This document shows positions 37,601 to 47,787 of a DNA stretch of 64,000 nt, piece by piece. The translations under genes were made by a program, and so were the position numbers. Below the pieces are notes generated by a model. It was not told the DNA's origin. It did no database searches and saw only the letters and a program-made list of their open reading frames with translations. Within the stretch, counting starts at the first letter, position 1; every line of letters begins with the position of its first letter. This DNA is from Pararcticibacter amylolyticus (GTDB taxonomy: Bacteria > Bacteroidota > Bacteroidia > Sphingobacteriales > Sphingobacteriaceae): NCBI RefSeq assembly GCF_003130405.1, contig NZ_QEAS01000005.1:219318-283317 (forward strand), read 5' to 3'.

Positions 37601-37786
37601 CCCTATAACTGAATTATGCTGCTGATCTAAAACTGTCCCTTTCACTGTATGCCTTTGTTGGGCCGCTGTATGGAAAACCAGCAGGAGCATAATGAGGTGC
37701 GTAAGATGTAATCTTGTTAATAAGCGCTTCCTTAGCGAAAAATTATGGGTTACGCTCTTACTTTCTTTTAGTATCTCTTTCTTCAT
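34604..37786 (-). CDS. xusA: SusC-like TonB-dependent transporter (XusA-type), copy 2
   Basis: A 1060-residue classical SusC, first gene of xus operon 2. A long cytoplasmic lead precedes the signal hydrophobic stretch (about 25-42), so a later start is possible, but no better internal ATG gives a normal signal peptide except M33. CarboxypepD-like sandwich about 46-130 (KGTVLDQQHNSVIGATV), LEEVVIVGYGTQK, plug with VESVSVLKDASATAVFGVRGANG, and a barrel ending LGANIIF. The promoter at 38107-38171 gives a leader of about 320 nt. It is the paralogue of 12774-15908. Confidence 0.95.
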   Translation of the reverse strand: MKKEILKESKSVTHNFSLRKRLLTRLHLTHLIMLLLVFHTAAQQRHTVKGTVLDQQHNSVIGATVTVKGTSTRTLTDVNGKFSIVVPSDRQILVVSYVGMHPQEVDVKGKTEVRVTMRDDAASLEEVVIVGYGTQKKASVVAAVAQTTGKVLERAGGVSSIGAALTGNVPGVVTTASTGMPGDEDPRIVIRGRSTWNNNDPLILVDGIERPMTSVDIGSVESVSVLKDASATAVFGVRGANGVILITTKRGREGQASVRGTVNNVVKVPSKLPGKYDAYDALRIRNEVIEYELALRPESWNDYLPQDIINKYRYPADQTEAERYPNVNWDEVLFKDYAMSHNANLNISGGTSKVKYFASADYLYEGDLFRTFENDRGYKPGYGFNRLNMRSNLDFQLSKSTILKTNLSGSRGVKKMPWGASNSDYSYWISAYSTAPDVFMPQYSDGTWGYHAPNVQRGLNSARILAVSGVSYTTTNRITTDFTLDQDLASFVKGLNFKGTIALDNSFIEGSRGVNDLYNDTQAKWIDPETGKTTYQQAFDATNRFDFQNGINWATVGGTVQDWLTYRRLFYQAQLNYSRTLGVKHNVTAMGLFNRNQYATGSEIPFNREDWVFRATYNYANKYILEYNGSYNGSSKFGPENRFAFFSSGGLGWTISEEKFMKPLTFVDNLKIRGSYGEIGDDSGGARWLYLTQWAYGGQTKLGVTGEGSETSPYVWYRQSALGNPDVRWEKVKKMNVGADFSFFKGFISGKFDFFKDRRSDILLTGDRRAIPSYYGVLPPIQNLGIVENKGYELELAMDKKLNPNWHIWANMNYTRAKDKVIEADDASLLPDYQKRAGKQISQTYSHVSAGYYNTWDQLYASTIADNGDEQKLPGNYHILDYNADGVIDAKDNIPYAFPSVPQHTFNATFGVDWKGFSAFVQFYGVNNVTRQVVFGSLSGQNHLVYDEGSYWSKDNTDGDVPLPRWLSTPSSYNAGSRYMFDGSYIRLKNAEIAYTFQRENSFVKRLGIASMRVFLNGNNLAVWTKMPDDRESNFAGTGWASQGAYPTVKRFNLGANIIF

Positions 37787-38106
37787 TCTTGAAATATTAT
37801 TAAACGGGAGTAGGTTGATTAAAAAACGGTGTGTTCCTGATGATCCCTGTATCCTGATTTAAGAATTTAAGGAGGGAGGAGTGAAATTGGATTGGTGAGT
37901 TTCATTTTGTTTTCGTTGAGTTCATTGTGATTTGTTTATTCCGCGTTGATGTAAATAGCGCGGATGTTCCATTACCGGCATCGGGTGTTATGTAGGATGT
38001 CTCATAACTGATTGGCTTTACTGGTTAATTTTATTAGTTAGTTTATTCGTTCCCTTGCGTATTGAATGCAATAGCAGGGGGTATATCTGTATTTTTCAGA
38101 CTCTTC
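37787..38106 (-). other. Long 5' leader of xus operon 2
   Basis: About 320 nt between the -7 box and the xusA start with no credible gene. It holds GTTATGTAGG at 37987-37996, matching the leader of xus operon 1. Confidence 0.4.
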
Positions 38107-38171
38107 AAAGTTATTTCCGGCTTTGTATGCTGAGTGATCCTCCTGTCAAAAAAAGTAGGATAAATGTCAAT
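38107..38171 (-). promoter_or_regulatory. Regulon promoter copy 3 (xus operon 2)
   Basis: Minus-strand reading: TTGACA (38171-38166), 15 nt, TTGACA (38150-38145), 30 nt, TAACTTTG (38114-38107), a perfect -7 box. GATCACTC (38140-38133) and the T-rich spacer match copy 2. Confidence 0.87.
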
Positions 38172-38261
38172 TGTACATTATAAGCGTATTCTGAAATTAA
38201 AAAAAATACAGCCTGAATGTATTAAAAAAGCTTTTTCCTTTGAACTATGGGGGAGCTGGCT

Positions 38262-38327
38262 AGACAATTTTGCTATCTTTTTAGTGATTCTTATCCTTAC
38301 TGCGGCCAATGACTATCTTAGTTTTGA
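38262..38327 (+). promoter_or_regulatory. Regulon promoter copy 4 (GH95-esterase operon)
   Basis: Plus-strand reading: TAGACA (38262-38267), a TTTTGCTATCTTTTT spacer resembling the other copies, a degenerate second half-site TAGTGA (38283-38288), then a perfect TAGTTTTG -7 box (38320-38327). The spacing is one base longer than in copies 1-3. Divergent from copy 3. Confidence 0.68.
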
Positions 38328-38477
38328 ATATTCCCTTTTTTACAGCAGGGACGTTTTTTTGATCACCGTTATAAACAATGAATGGCTTACCCCCGTGCCT
38401 GAGTGACCGTGGCTTGTAGACAAAAAATCATGGGAGCAGGAGAGGGGGAACCCGCTTACACAAACAATATTGAAAAA

Positions 38478-40973
38478 ATGAAAAACCGATACAATGCCAT
38501 AATCTTTAAAATTGGAATACTTATCCTGCCGGTTCTTTTCTTTCCGGAAACCGAAGCCTGGTCGCAAAGCAATACAAATTTGAAATTATGGTATAACAAG
38601 CCTGCAGGCAGCACCTGGACAGATGCATTGCCACTTGGTAACGGCTTCCTCGGAGCAATGGTTTACGGGAATCCGGATAAGGAAATCATTCCGATTAATG
38701 AGGGGACCGTCTGGTCGGGCAGCCCGAACCGGAATGACAATCCAGATGCGTTAAAAGCTCTTCCCGAAATAAGAAAACTGCTTTTCGAGGGAAAATATGC
38801 GGAAGCCCAGAAGCTTGCCGGTAATACGATGATATCTAAGACCAGCCACGGAATGAAATTTCAGCCCGTCGGCAATTTAAATCTCGATTTTAAACAGCAG
38901 GGGCACCCAAACCAGTACTACCGCGAATTAAACATGGAGGACGCCGTTGCCAGAGTGATTTATGAGGCAGACGGCGTCCGGTTCGCGAGGGAAATATTCA
39001 CTTCCTTTACCGACAAAGCCGTTGTCATCCGCTTAACAGCAGATAAACCCGGGAGACTTTCTTTTTCTGCGTCCTTTTCCTCGCTTCATAAGTCTGTCAG
39101 GAAGATCGACCCGCAGGGGCGGATTGTTCTCTCCGGTACAACATCAGATCACGAAGGGGTAAAGGGGAAGGTAAACTTCAGTGCGTTGGTCAAAGTATTT
39201 ACAGAGGGCGGATCAAAGTCTGTAAATGATTCTTCTATTAACGTAAATGCTGCAAACAGCGCCACAATCTATGTTTCTGTCGGAACAAATTTTAATTCAT
39301 ATAAAAATCTCGAAGGCAATGCGGCGGCACGAGCTGAAGATATGCTCAGATCTGCCTCGTCAAAGCCCTATCAGCAGTTGTTGAAACAGCATATCGAACA
39401 CTATCAGAAGTATTTTAAACGTGTATCGCTCGATCTTGGCACCAGTCCTTCCGCGAGTGAGGCAACAGATGTGAGATTACGTGGTTTTGCCGCAAGAAAT
39501 GATCCGCAATTAGTCAGCCTGTACTTTCAGTTCGGACGTTATCTTTTAATATCCAGTTCTGCCCCCGGCGGCCAGGCCGCCAATCTTCAGGGAATCTGGA
39601 ATGGTTCCATGAATCCCCCCTGGGACAGTAAGTACACCATTAACATTAACACGGAGATGAACTACTGGCCGGCTGAGAATACAAACCTGAGTGAAATGCA
39701 CGAACCGCTGGTCAGTCTTATCAGAGACCTTTCTGAAACCGGAAAGGAAACCGCACGGGTAATGTATGGAGCAGGTGGATGGGTAGCCCATCATAATACG
39801 GATATCTGGCGGATCACGGGTCCGGTGGATGGCGTTTACTGGGGGATGTGGCCAATGGGAGGAGCATGGCTCTCTGACCATTTATGGGAGAAGTATTTAT
39901 ATACAGGAGATAGCAAATTCCTTTTAACGGCATTTCCAGTCATGAGAGGAGCAGCAGAATTCTTTCTTGATCACTTAGTTGCAGAACCTAAGCATGGTTG
40001 GCTGGTCGTTGCTCCGGGCATTTCCCCTGAAAATGAACCTAAAAGGCCCGGTTTCAATGGGATATCCCTGACATATGGTGCTACAATGGACAATCAGATT
40101 GTTTTTGGTCTCTTTTCTGATGTACTTCGGGCAGCGGAGGTTCTTAAGGTTAAGGATCCCGCTTTTATAAAAAGAGTAAGAGATGCCAGGGGAAAGCTTC
40201 CTCCTATGCAAATTGGCAAATACAGCCAGCTGCAGGAGTGGCTGGAAGACTGGGATGATCCCAATGACAAACATCGTCATATTTCTCATCTGTATGGCTT
40301 GTTTCCAGGGAAGCAGATTATCTCCGGCCGGTCGCCTCAGTTGTTCGAGGCTGCCAGGAATTCACTGGTTTACCGCGGGGATGTATCTACCGGCTGGAGT
40401 ATGGGCTGGAAAGTCAACATGTGGGCGAGATTCCTCGATGGAGACAGGGCTTATCAACTGATAAAAAGCCAGCTTACTCCGCTTGGAGTTAATAAAGACG
40501 GCGGCGGGACGTATAATAATTTGTTTGATGCCCATCCTCCTTTCCAGATTGACGGAAATTTTGGGTGCACAGCCGGAATAGCTGAAATGCTGATGCAAAG
40601 CCACACAGGCTCACTTCATCTCCTCCCGGCTTTACCAGGTGATTGGAAGAATGGAAATGTGAAAGGTTTGAAAGCACGCGGAGGATTTGAGATTGTGGAA
40701 ATGGTTTGGCAGCTTTCCAGGATCAGAAAGCTTGTGATTAAATCAAATCTGGGAGGTAATCTGCGTTTGAAAGTCCCGAATTCATTAAAGGGAGCGCCTG
40801 GTACAATCCTTAAAAATGCTGCAGGAAACAACGATAATCCCTTCTACTATATTGATGAGATCGAAAAACCACTGGTATCTCCGGAAGCTAAGTTCAGGGG
40901 GCTGGCTCAGACTGAATATACCGTATACGATGTCCCTACAATCAAGGGGCGGGTGTACAGTTTTACCAATTAA
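38478..40973 (+). CDS. GH95 alpha-L-fucosidase / alpha-L-galactosidase
   Basis: The frame opens at 38403, but 38478 is preferred: it starts a clean signal peptide (MKNRYNAIIFKIG...SQ) where the longer form begins with polar residues. The product has 831 residues, a normal GH95 length. GH95 catalytic residues are recognisable: N389 and N391 (NINTEMNYW), general acid E518 (GISPEN) and D692 (QIDGNFG). GH95 hydrolyses alpha-1,2-L-fucosides; members in xylan loci of Bacteroides release alpha-L-galactose from corn-type glucuronoarabinoxylan, which fits this context better. It is the first gene of a two-gene operon with the double esterase. Confidence 0.93.
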   Translation: MKNRYNAIIFKIGILILPVLFFPETEAWSQSNTNLKLWYNKPAGSTWTDALPLGNGFLGAMVYGNPDKEIIPINEGTVWSGSPNRNDNPDALKALPEIRKLLFEGKYAEAQKLAGNTMISKTSHGMKFQPVGNLNLDFKQQGHPNQYYRELNMEDAVARVIYEADGVRFAREIFTSFTDKAVVIRLTADKPGRLSFSASFSSLHKSVRKIDPQGRIVLSGTTSDHEGVKGKVNFSALVKVFTEGGSKSVNDSSINVNAANSATIYVSVGTNFNSYKNLEGNAAARAEDMLRSASSKPYQQLLKQHIEHYQKYFKRVSLDLGTSPSASEATDVRLRGFAARNDPQLVSLYFQFGRYLLISSSAPGGQAANLQGIWNGSMNPPWDSKYTININTEMNYWPAENTNLSEMHEPLVSLIRDLSETGKETARVMYGAGGWVAHHNTDIWRITGPVDGVYWGMWPMGGAWLSDHLWEKYLYTGDSKFLLTAFPVMRGAAEFFLDHLVAEPKHGWLVVAPGISPENEPKRPGFNGISLTYGATMDNQIVFGLFSDVLRAAEVLKVKDPAFIKRVRDARGKLPPMQIGKYSQLQEWLEDWDDPNDKHRHISHLYGLFPGKQIISGRSPQLFEAARNSLVYRGDVSTGWSMGWKVNMWARFLDGDRAYQLIKSQLTPLGVNKDGGGTYNNLFDAHPPFQIDGNFGCTAGIAEMLMQSHTGSLHLLPALPGDWKNGNVKGLKARGGFEIVEMVWQLSRIRKLVIKSNLGGNLRLKVPNSLKGAPGTILKNAAGNNDNPFYYIDEIEKPLVSPEAKFRGLAQTEYTVYDVPTIKGRVYSFTN

Positions 40974-40984
40974 CAGCCATTTAA

Positions 40985-42925
<1,941 letters not shown>

Positions 42926-43025
42926 GATATGAGTTCATACATGCAGATCTGCTTAAGCAAACCGGGGTGTATGATATAATTTAGCTTTTGTAAAGCTCAG
43001 GGTCTTTTGGGTTAAATTAAGTTGT

Positions 43026-43062
43026 CAGTCCGCCGGTTAAGTCCGGCGAACTGATTTTTTTT
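43026..43062 (+). terminator. Terminator between convergent esterase and GH43 genes
   Basis: An 11-bp stem (43026-43036 with 43043-43053, one mismatch) with a 6-nt loop, followed on the plus strand by ATTTTTTTTA. It ends the GH95-esterase operon and may also serve the GH43 gene from the other side, whose stop codon begins in the T-tract. Confidence 0.85.
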
Positions 43063-44638
43063 ATTTCCCCGCGCTTAGCTTATCCCCAATCCTGAAGAAG
43101 TCGAAATCCACATGGCCTCCGGTTGATTTGGTTGCATAGTTGAACAGCCCGAAACGATAACCTATAAATTGAGGGATAGTGTAGGCCATCTTCAAAGGGG
43201 AGCCTGCTGCAGTCCATGTTTTTCCATCAAGGCTATAGTAAAAATAACCTTTGTCGGCACGGTCTTTAAAGTTGCATTCTGCCTTAAGATAAACTGTTTT
43301 CTGTTTCAGCGGGATACGCTGTTCTTCAACAGGTTTACCGGAATCTGCGTTTATCATTACAATACTCCGCTCTCCGTCTGCGCCTGCTTTTACACCAATC
43401 CATGCATACTTTGCCTGCAGAAGCACGAGGCCTGCGCAATCGCCGTCTTTCATCCCCGATACGTCGATCGCTGTGATTCCTGAACATTCAGGTCCGAAAG
43501 TTCGTTGCGTCAGCGTATTACGCGCATACAGGAGAGAGGTATCTGTTCTTCCTGTGGTAATACGGAAAAAACCGGGACGCTGCGTTAACGACCAAAACCT
43601 GTTATCCGGATTGTGATTCCATTGCCATACAAGGGGAAACGATTTCTCATTCTGTTTACGGGTAAAGTTGTCAGATGCGACGATACCAGGGATGTAGCCA
43701 CGGCTCGGGGGAAGGTTAAGTTTATCAGGCGCCTTATTTCCGACTCCAAGAATGGGCCAGCCATCCTGCCAGGTAACGGGCACCAAATAAGGGATACGGC
43801 CTGCTGCGCCAAAGTCGCGGAACAGGTAAGAGTACCATTGACCCTGCGGAGTACTGATAAGTCCCCCCTGGGCAATACCTTTGTCCTGGAGCGCCACGCG
43901 TCCTTCATAGGGGCCGGTAATCTTATCCGCCCGGTGTACGATCACTGTGCGCATTCCTCCGCGAGGCCAGTTTATATTGAACAGATAATATTTCCCGTCA
44001 ATTTTAAAAAGTTGTGAACCCTCCGCTGGCAGGCCTGTATTAGGTCCGGTTGGGGCTCCGGCATCATCGATGATTACTTGTTGCGTGGTCCCCGCTTTGA
44101 TCCCAGAAAGGTCTTCACTCAGCTCAGCCATCATTATCTTTCCACTGCCGTAAACCATATAGATTTTTCCGTCATCATCGAAAAAGAGCGAATGATCATG
44201 TAAGGATGGTTTAAACGAATGTGCCTTCCATGGCCCTTTTTCAATGTTTTTCGTTGTATAGATGTATGTTTTGCCTGTGTTGCCCGCAAATGTGGAGACA
44301 TAAAAGACCCCTTTGTGATAACGCAGGCTGCTGGCCCACGATCCCCGTCCATATGCATTTTTTCCATTGGAAAGGTTAAGATCATCAGCATCTTCCAGCT
44401 TATCGTATGCATAACTGATGAGCTTCCAGTTCACAAGGTCTTTTGAACTCATTATCGGCACCCCCGGGTTCATGTGCATAGTAGTACTGCTCATGTAATA
44501 GGTGTCACCTACTCGTATCATAGCCATGTCCGGTACATCGGCAAAGATCACAGGGTTGGAAGCGCTCTGTGCAAAGAGGCTTAGTGGGAGTAAGAGTTTT
44601 GCCAGCACCAGGCAAAAGAAATTGACTGTTTTTTTCAT
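43061..44638 (-). CDS. Secreted GH43 enzyme with a C-terminal beta-sandwich
   Basis: A 525-residue secreted protein (signal peptide 1-24) with an N-terminal GH43 propeller (about 28-310) and a C-terminal DUF1349/GH43_C2-like sandwich (about 320-520, VASDNFTRKQN... to YATKSTGGHVDFDFFRIG). Likely catalytic residues: D37 or D34 (ADVPDMAM), D148 (HDHSLFFDDDG) and E206 (LPAEGSQ). The first motif deviates from the usual DPS. The domain order is that of beta-xylosidase/arabinofuranosidases that act on decorated xylan oligosaccharides. It is second in an operon with the CE6-like gene (25-base gap). Confidence 0.9.
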   Translation of the reverse strand: MKKTVNFFCLVLAKLLLPLSLFAQSASNPVIFADVPDMAMIRVGDTYYMSSTTMHMNPGVPIMSSKDLVNWKLISYAYDKLEDADDLNLSNGKNAYGRGSWASSLRYHKGVFYVSTFAGNTGKTYIYTTKNIEKGPWKAHSFKPSLHDHSLFFDDDGKIYMVYGSGKIMMAELSEDLSGIKAGTTQQVIIDDAGAPTGPNTGLPAEGSQLFKIDGKYYLFNINWPRGGMRTVIVHRADKITGPYEGRVALQDKGIAQGGLISTPQGQWYSYLFRDFGAAGRIPYLVPVTWQDGWPILGVGNKAPDKLNLPPSRGYIPGIVASDNFTRKQNEKSFPLVWQWNHNPDNRFWSLTQRPGFFRITTGRTDTSLLYARNTLTQRTFGPECSGITAIDVSGMKDGDCAGLVLLQAKYAWIGVKAGADGERSIVMINADSGKPVEEQRIPLKQKTVYLKAECNFKDRADKGYFYYSLDGKTWTAAGSPLKMAYTIPQFIGYRFGLFNYATKSTGGHVDFDFFRIGDKLSAGK

Positions 44639-44663
44639 GTATCCAAAGAATGTATAACTGCCT

Positions 44664-45563
<900 letters not shown>

Positions 45564-45649
45564 TTATGCTGCCTAAGCCTCTGATCTCTGACGCTACCAG
45601 TTCGGATGTCTATTCATTTTCTGGTTTGAGATTTCGGACTTATGGAAGT

Positions 45650-45714
45650 CAAAGCTAATCTATAAGCGCTGAAGCGAAATGCCAATCTGTAAAAAAAGAT
45701 AGTATAAATGTTCA
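45650..45714 (-). promoter_or_regulatory. Regulon promoter copy 5 (CE6-GH43 operon)
   Basis: Minus-strand reading: TGAACA (45714-45709), 15 nt, TTTACA (45693-45688), 30 nt, TAGCTTTG (45657-45650), a perfect -7 box. The ATTTATACTATC block matches copies 1-3. Confidence 0.83.
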
Positions 45715-45770
45715 ATCTGTAGCCCGCGAAAACGACCTCAACAGATATTTGGAGCAGAAGAATAATTCTT

Positions 45771-45835
45771 TAAACATTGGTGCTATTAATTTGGACGTTT
45801 TAACCATCCTGTCAGTGTCCATGCTCTTAGTTTTG
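45771..45835 (+). promoter_or_regulatory. Regulon promoter copy 6 (transketolase-GH43-GH127 operon)
   Basis: Plus-strand reading: TAAACA (45771-45776), 15 nt, TGGACG (45792-45797), 30 nt, TAGTTTTG (45828-45835), a perfect -7 box. The half-sites are more degenerate, but all spacings equal those of copies 1-3. Confidence 0.72.
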
Positions 45836-45896
45836 GCGATGCATACAGGTCTGTCAGCCTGCCGTGTGATAAAACTAACATAATCCTTTTTAAAAA

Positions 45897-46745
45897 ATGA
45901 ATAATAGTAATGTAGAACTGCTTAAGAGCCTTGCATCTCAGGTAAGGCGCGATATTGTACGGATGGTTCATTCCTGTCAGTCTGGACATCCCGGCGGTTC
46001 CCTTGGCTGTACGGATTACCTGGTCGCCCTCTATTTTTCTGAAATGTATCATAATCCTGAGTTCAATATGAACGGGAAGGAAGAAGATCTTTTTTTCCTC
46101 TCTAACGGACATATTTCACCTGTGTTCTATTCGATACTGGCGCGGTCGGGGTATTTCGAAATTTCAGAACTCAGTACATTCCGAAAATTGGGCTCAAGGC
46201 TTCAGGGGCATCCTACTACCCATGAAGGGTTACCCGGGATCCGGGTGGCATCGGGCTCCCTGGGACAGGGACTTTCTGTCGCAATCGGCGCCGCTCTTAC
46301 TAAGAAGCTGAATGGAGATGACCGCTGGGTATTTTCTCTTCACGGCGACGGCGAACTGCAGGAAGGACAGATATGGGAAGCCGCAATGTTCGCAGCCCAT
46401 AACAAAGTGGATAACCTGATTGCTGCAGTTGATGTTAATGGCCAGCAGATAGATGGGCCTACCGAAAAAGTACTTTCTCTGGGCTCCCTTCGCGAAAAAT
46501 GGCTCGCCTTTGGCTGGGATGTGCTGGAAACAGAAGGGAACGATATGGAGCAGGTTGTAGGTGCGATCAGGGAAGCGAAAAACCGGAGTAATAAAGGAAA
46601 GCCGGTCATGATCCTGCTGCGTACCAGTATGGGATACGGTGTTGATTTCATGGCAGGAAGCCATAAATGGCATGGAGTAGCTCCCAATGACGAACAGTTG
46701 AATGCTGCGCTGGTACAGCTTGAAGAAACCTTAGGCGATTACTGA
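45897..46745 (+). CDS. Transketolase, N-terminal (TPP-binding) subunit
   Basis: A 282-residue cytoplasmic protein matching the N-terminal half of transketolase: GHPGGSLG near residue 30, LSNGHISPVFY, GSLGQGLSVAIGAAL, and the thiamine-diphosphate/Mg motif HGDGELQEGQIWEAAMFA...VDVNGQQ. It pairs with the C-terminal subunit encoded 53 bases downstream; together they interconvert pentose, triose and heptose phosphates. Two-subunit transketolases are usual in Bacteroidota and archaea. Unusual here is its place at the head of an operon with secreted GH43 and GH127/146 genes under a regulon promoter, so pentose catabolism is induced with the hydrolases. A second housekeeping copy elsewhere is likely. 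Confidence 0.95.
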   Translation: MNNSNVELLKSLASQVRRDIVRMVHSCQSGHPGGSLGCTDYLVALYFSEMYHNPEFNMNGKEEDLFFLSNGHISPVFYSILARSGYFEISELSTFRKLGSRLQGHPTTHEGLPGIRVASGSLGQGLSVAIGAALTKKLNGDDRWVFSLHGDGELQEGQIWEAAMFAAHNKVDNLIAAVDVNGQQIDGPTEKVLSLGSLREKWLAFGWDVLETEGNDMEQVVGAIREAKNRSNKGKPVMILLRTSMGYGVDFMAGSHKWHGVAPNDEQLNAALVQLEETLGDY

Positions 46746-46798
46746 CCGGTACTTTTGCAGACAAACCTGAACAGAACAATTAAACCGTTAAATGACAG

Positions 46799-47776
46799 AT
46801 GAAAAAATACACGTATAGTGAAAAAAAAGATACCCGTTCCGGTTTTGGAGCCGGGCTTTTAGAAGCGGGCAGGAGAAACACCGATGTCGTCGCCCTGTGT
46901 GCCGACCTGATCGGATCTCTTAAGATGCAGGACTTTATAAATGCGTTTCCCGAACGCTTTTTTCAGGTCGGTATCGCGGAAGCCAATATGATTGGAATGG
47001 CTGCCGGACTTACTATTGGAGGCAAAATTCCCTTCACCGGTACTTTTGCCAATTTCTCAACAGGACGGGTGTACGACCAGATCCGGCAAAGTGTTGCTTA
47101 TTCCGGTAAGAATGTGAAGATCTGCGCCTCTCACGCGGGCTTAACCCTTGGTGAAGACGGTGCCACCCACCAGATCCTGGAAGACATAGGTCTTATGAAA
47201 ATGTTACCGGGAATGACCGTTATCAATACCTGTGATTTTAATCAGACGAAAGCAGCAACGATCGCTGTCGCTGAATATGACGGACCTGTTTATCTCCGTT
47301 TCGGCCGTCCGGTTGTTCCGGTTTTTACAGCTCCGGACCAGGAATTTAAGATCGGTAAAGCATGGATGGTGAATGAAGGTATTGATGTGTCGATTTTTGC
47401 CACAGGTCACCTTGTATGGGAAGCAATCCTGGCAGGTGAGAAGCTTGCGGCCGAAGGAATCAATGCCGAGATCATAAATATTCATACGATAAAGCCTCTT
47501 GATGAGGAGGCCGTACTGAGATCTGTTGCCAAAACAGGGTGCGTAGTGACGGCAGAAGAACATAACAGGCTGGGCGGCCTTGGGGATAGTATAGCTCAGG
47601 TACTGGCTTCGAAATTACCATCACCACAGGAATACGTCGCGGTGAATGACTCCTTCGGCGAATCGGGGACACCTGAGCAACTGATGAAGAAATACGGGCT
47701 CGATAGCGAAAATATAGTAAAAGCAGTTAAACGTGTTATGCAGCGGGCGGGCAGCCGTAAAGGAGTGCTGCTCTAA
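46799..47776 (+). CDS. Transketolase, C-terminal (pyrimidine-binding) subunit
   Basis: A 325-residue cytoplasmic protein matching the pyrimidine-binding and C-terminal domains of transketolase: VGIAEANMIGMAAGL with the conserved Glu contacting the cofactor, SHAGLTLGEDGATHQ, and a C-terminal VVTAEEHNRLGGLGDSIAQVL domain. It forms the active enzyme with the 282-residue subunit. The next gene starts 12 bases further on, consistent with one transcript. DXP synthase-like proteins share these motifs but are single chain. Confidence 0.95.
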   Translation: MKKYTYSEKKDTRSGFGAGLLEAGRRNTDVVALCADLIGSLKMQDFINAFPERFFQVGIAEANMIGMAAGLTIGGKIPFTGTFANFSTGRVYDQIRQSVAYSGKNVKICASHAGLTLGEDGATHQILEDIGLMKMLPGMTVINTCDFNQTKAATIAVAEYDGPVYLRFGRPVVPVFTAPDQEFKIGKAWMVNEGIDVSIFATGHLVWEAILAGEKLAAEGINAEIINIHTIKPLDEEAVLRSVAKTGCVVTAEEHNRLGGLGDSIAQVLASKLPSPQEYVAVNDSFGESGTPEQLMKKYGLDSENIVKAVKRVMQRAGSRKGVLL

Positions 47777-47787
47777 AAAAGTACATC

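Noticed and set aside
38164-38406. 80-codon plus-strand frame upstream of GH95
   Set aside because: It overlaps the two divergent promoter copies 3 and 4 and has no recognisable product.
45786-46112. Minus-strand frame over the transketolase start
   Set aside because: Shadow of the plus-strand transketolase gene and its promoter.
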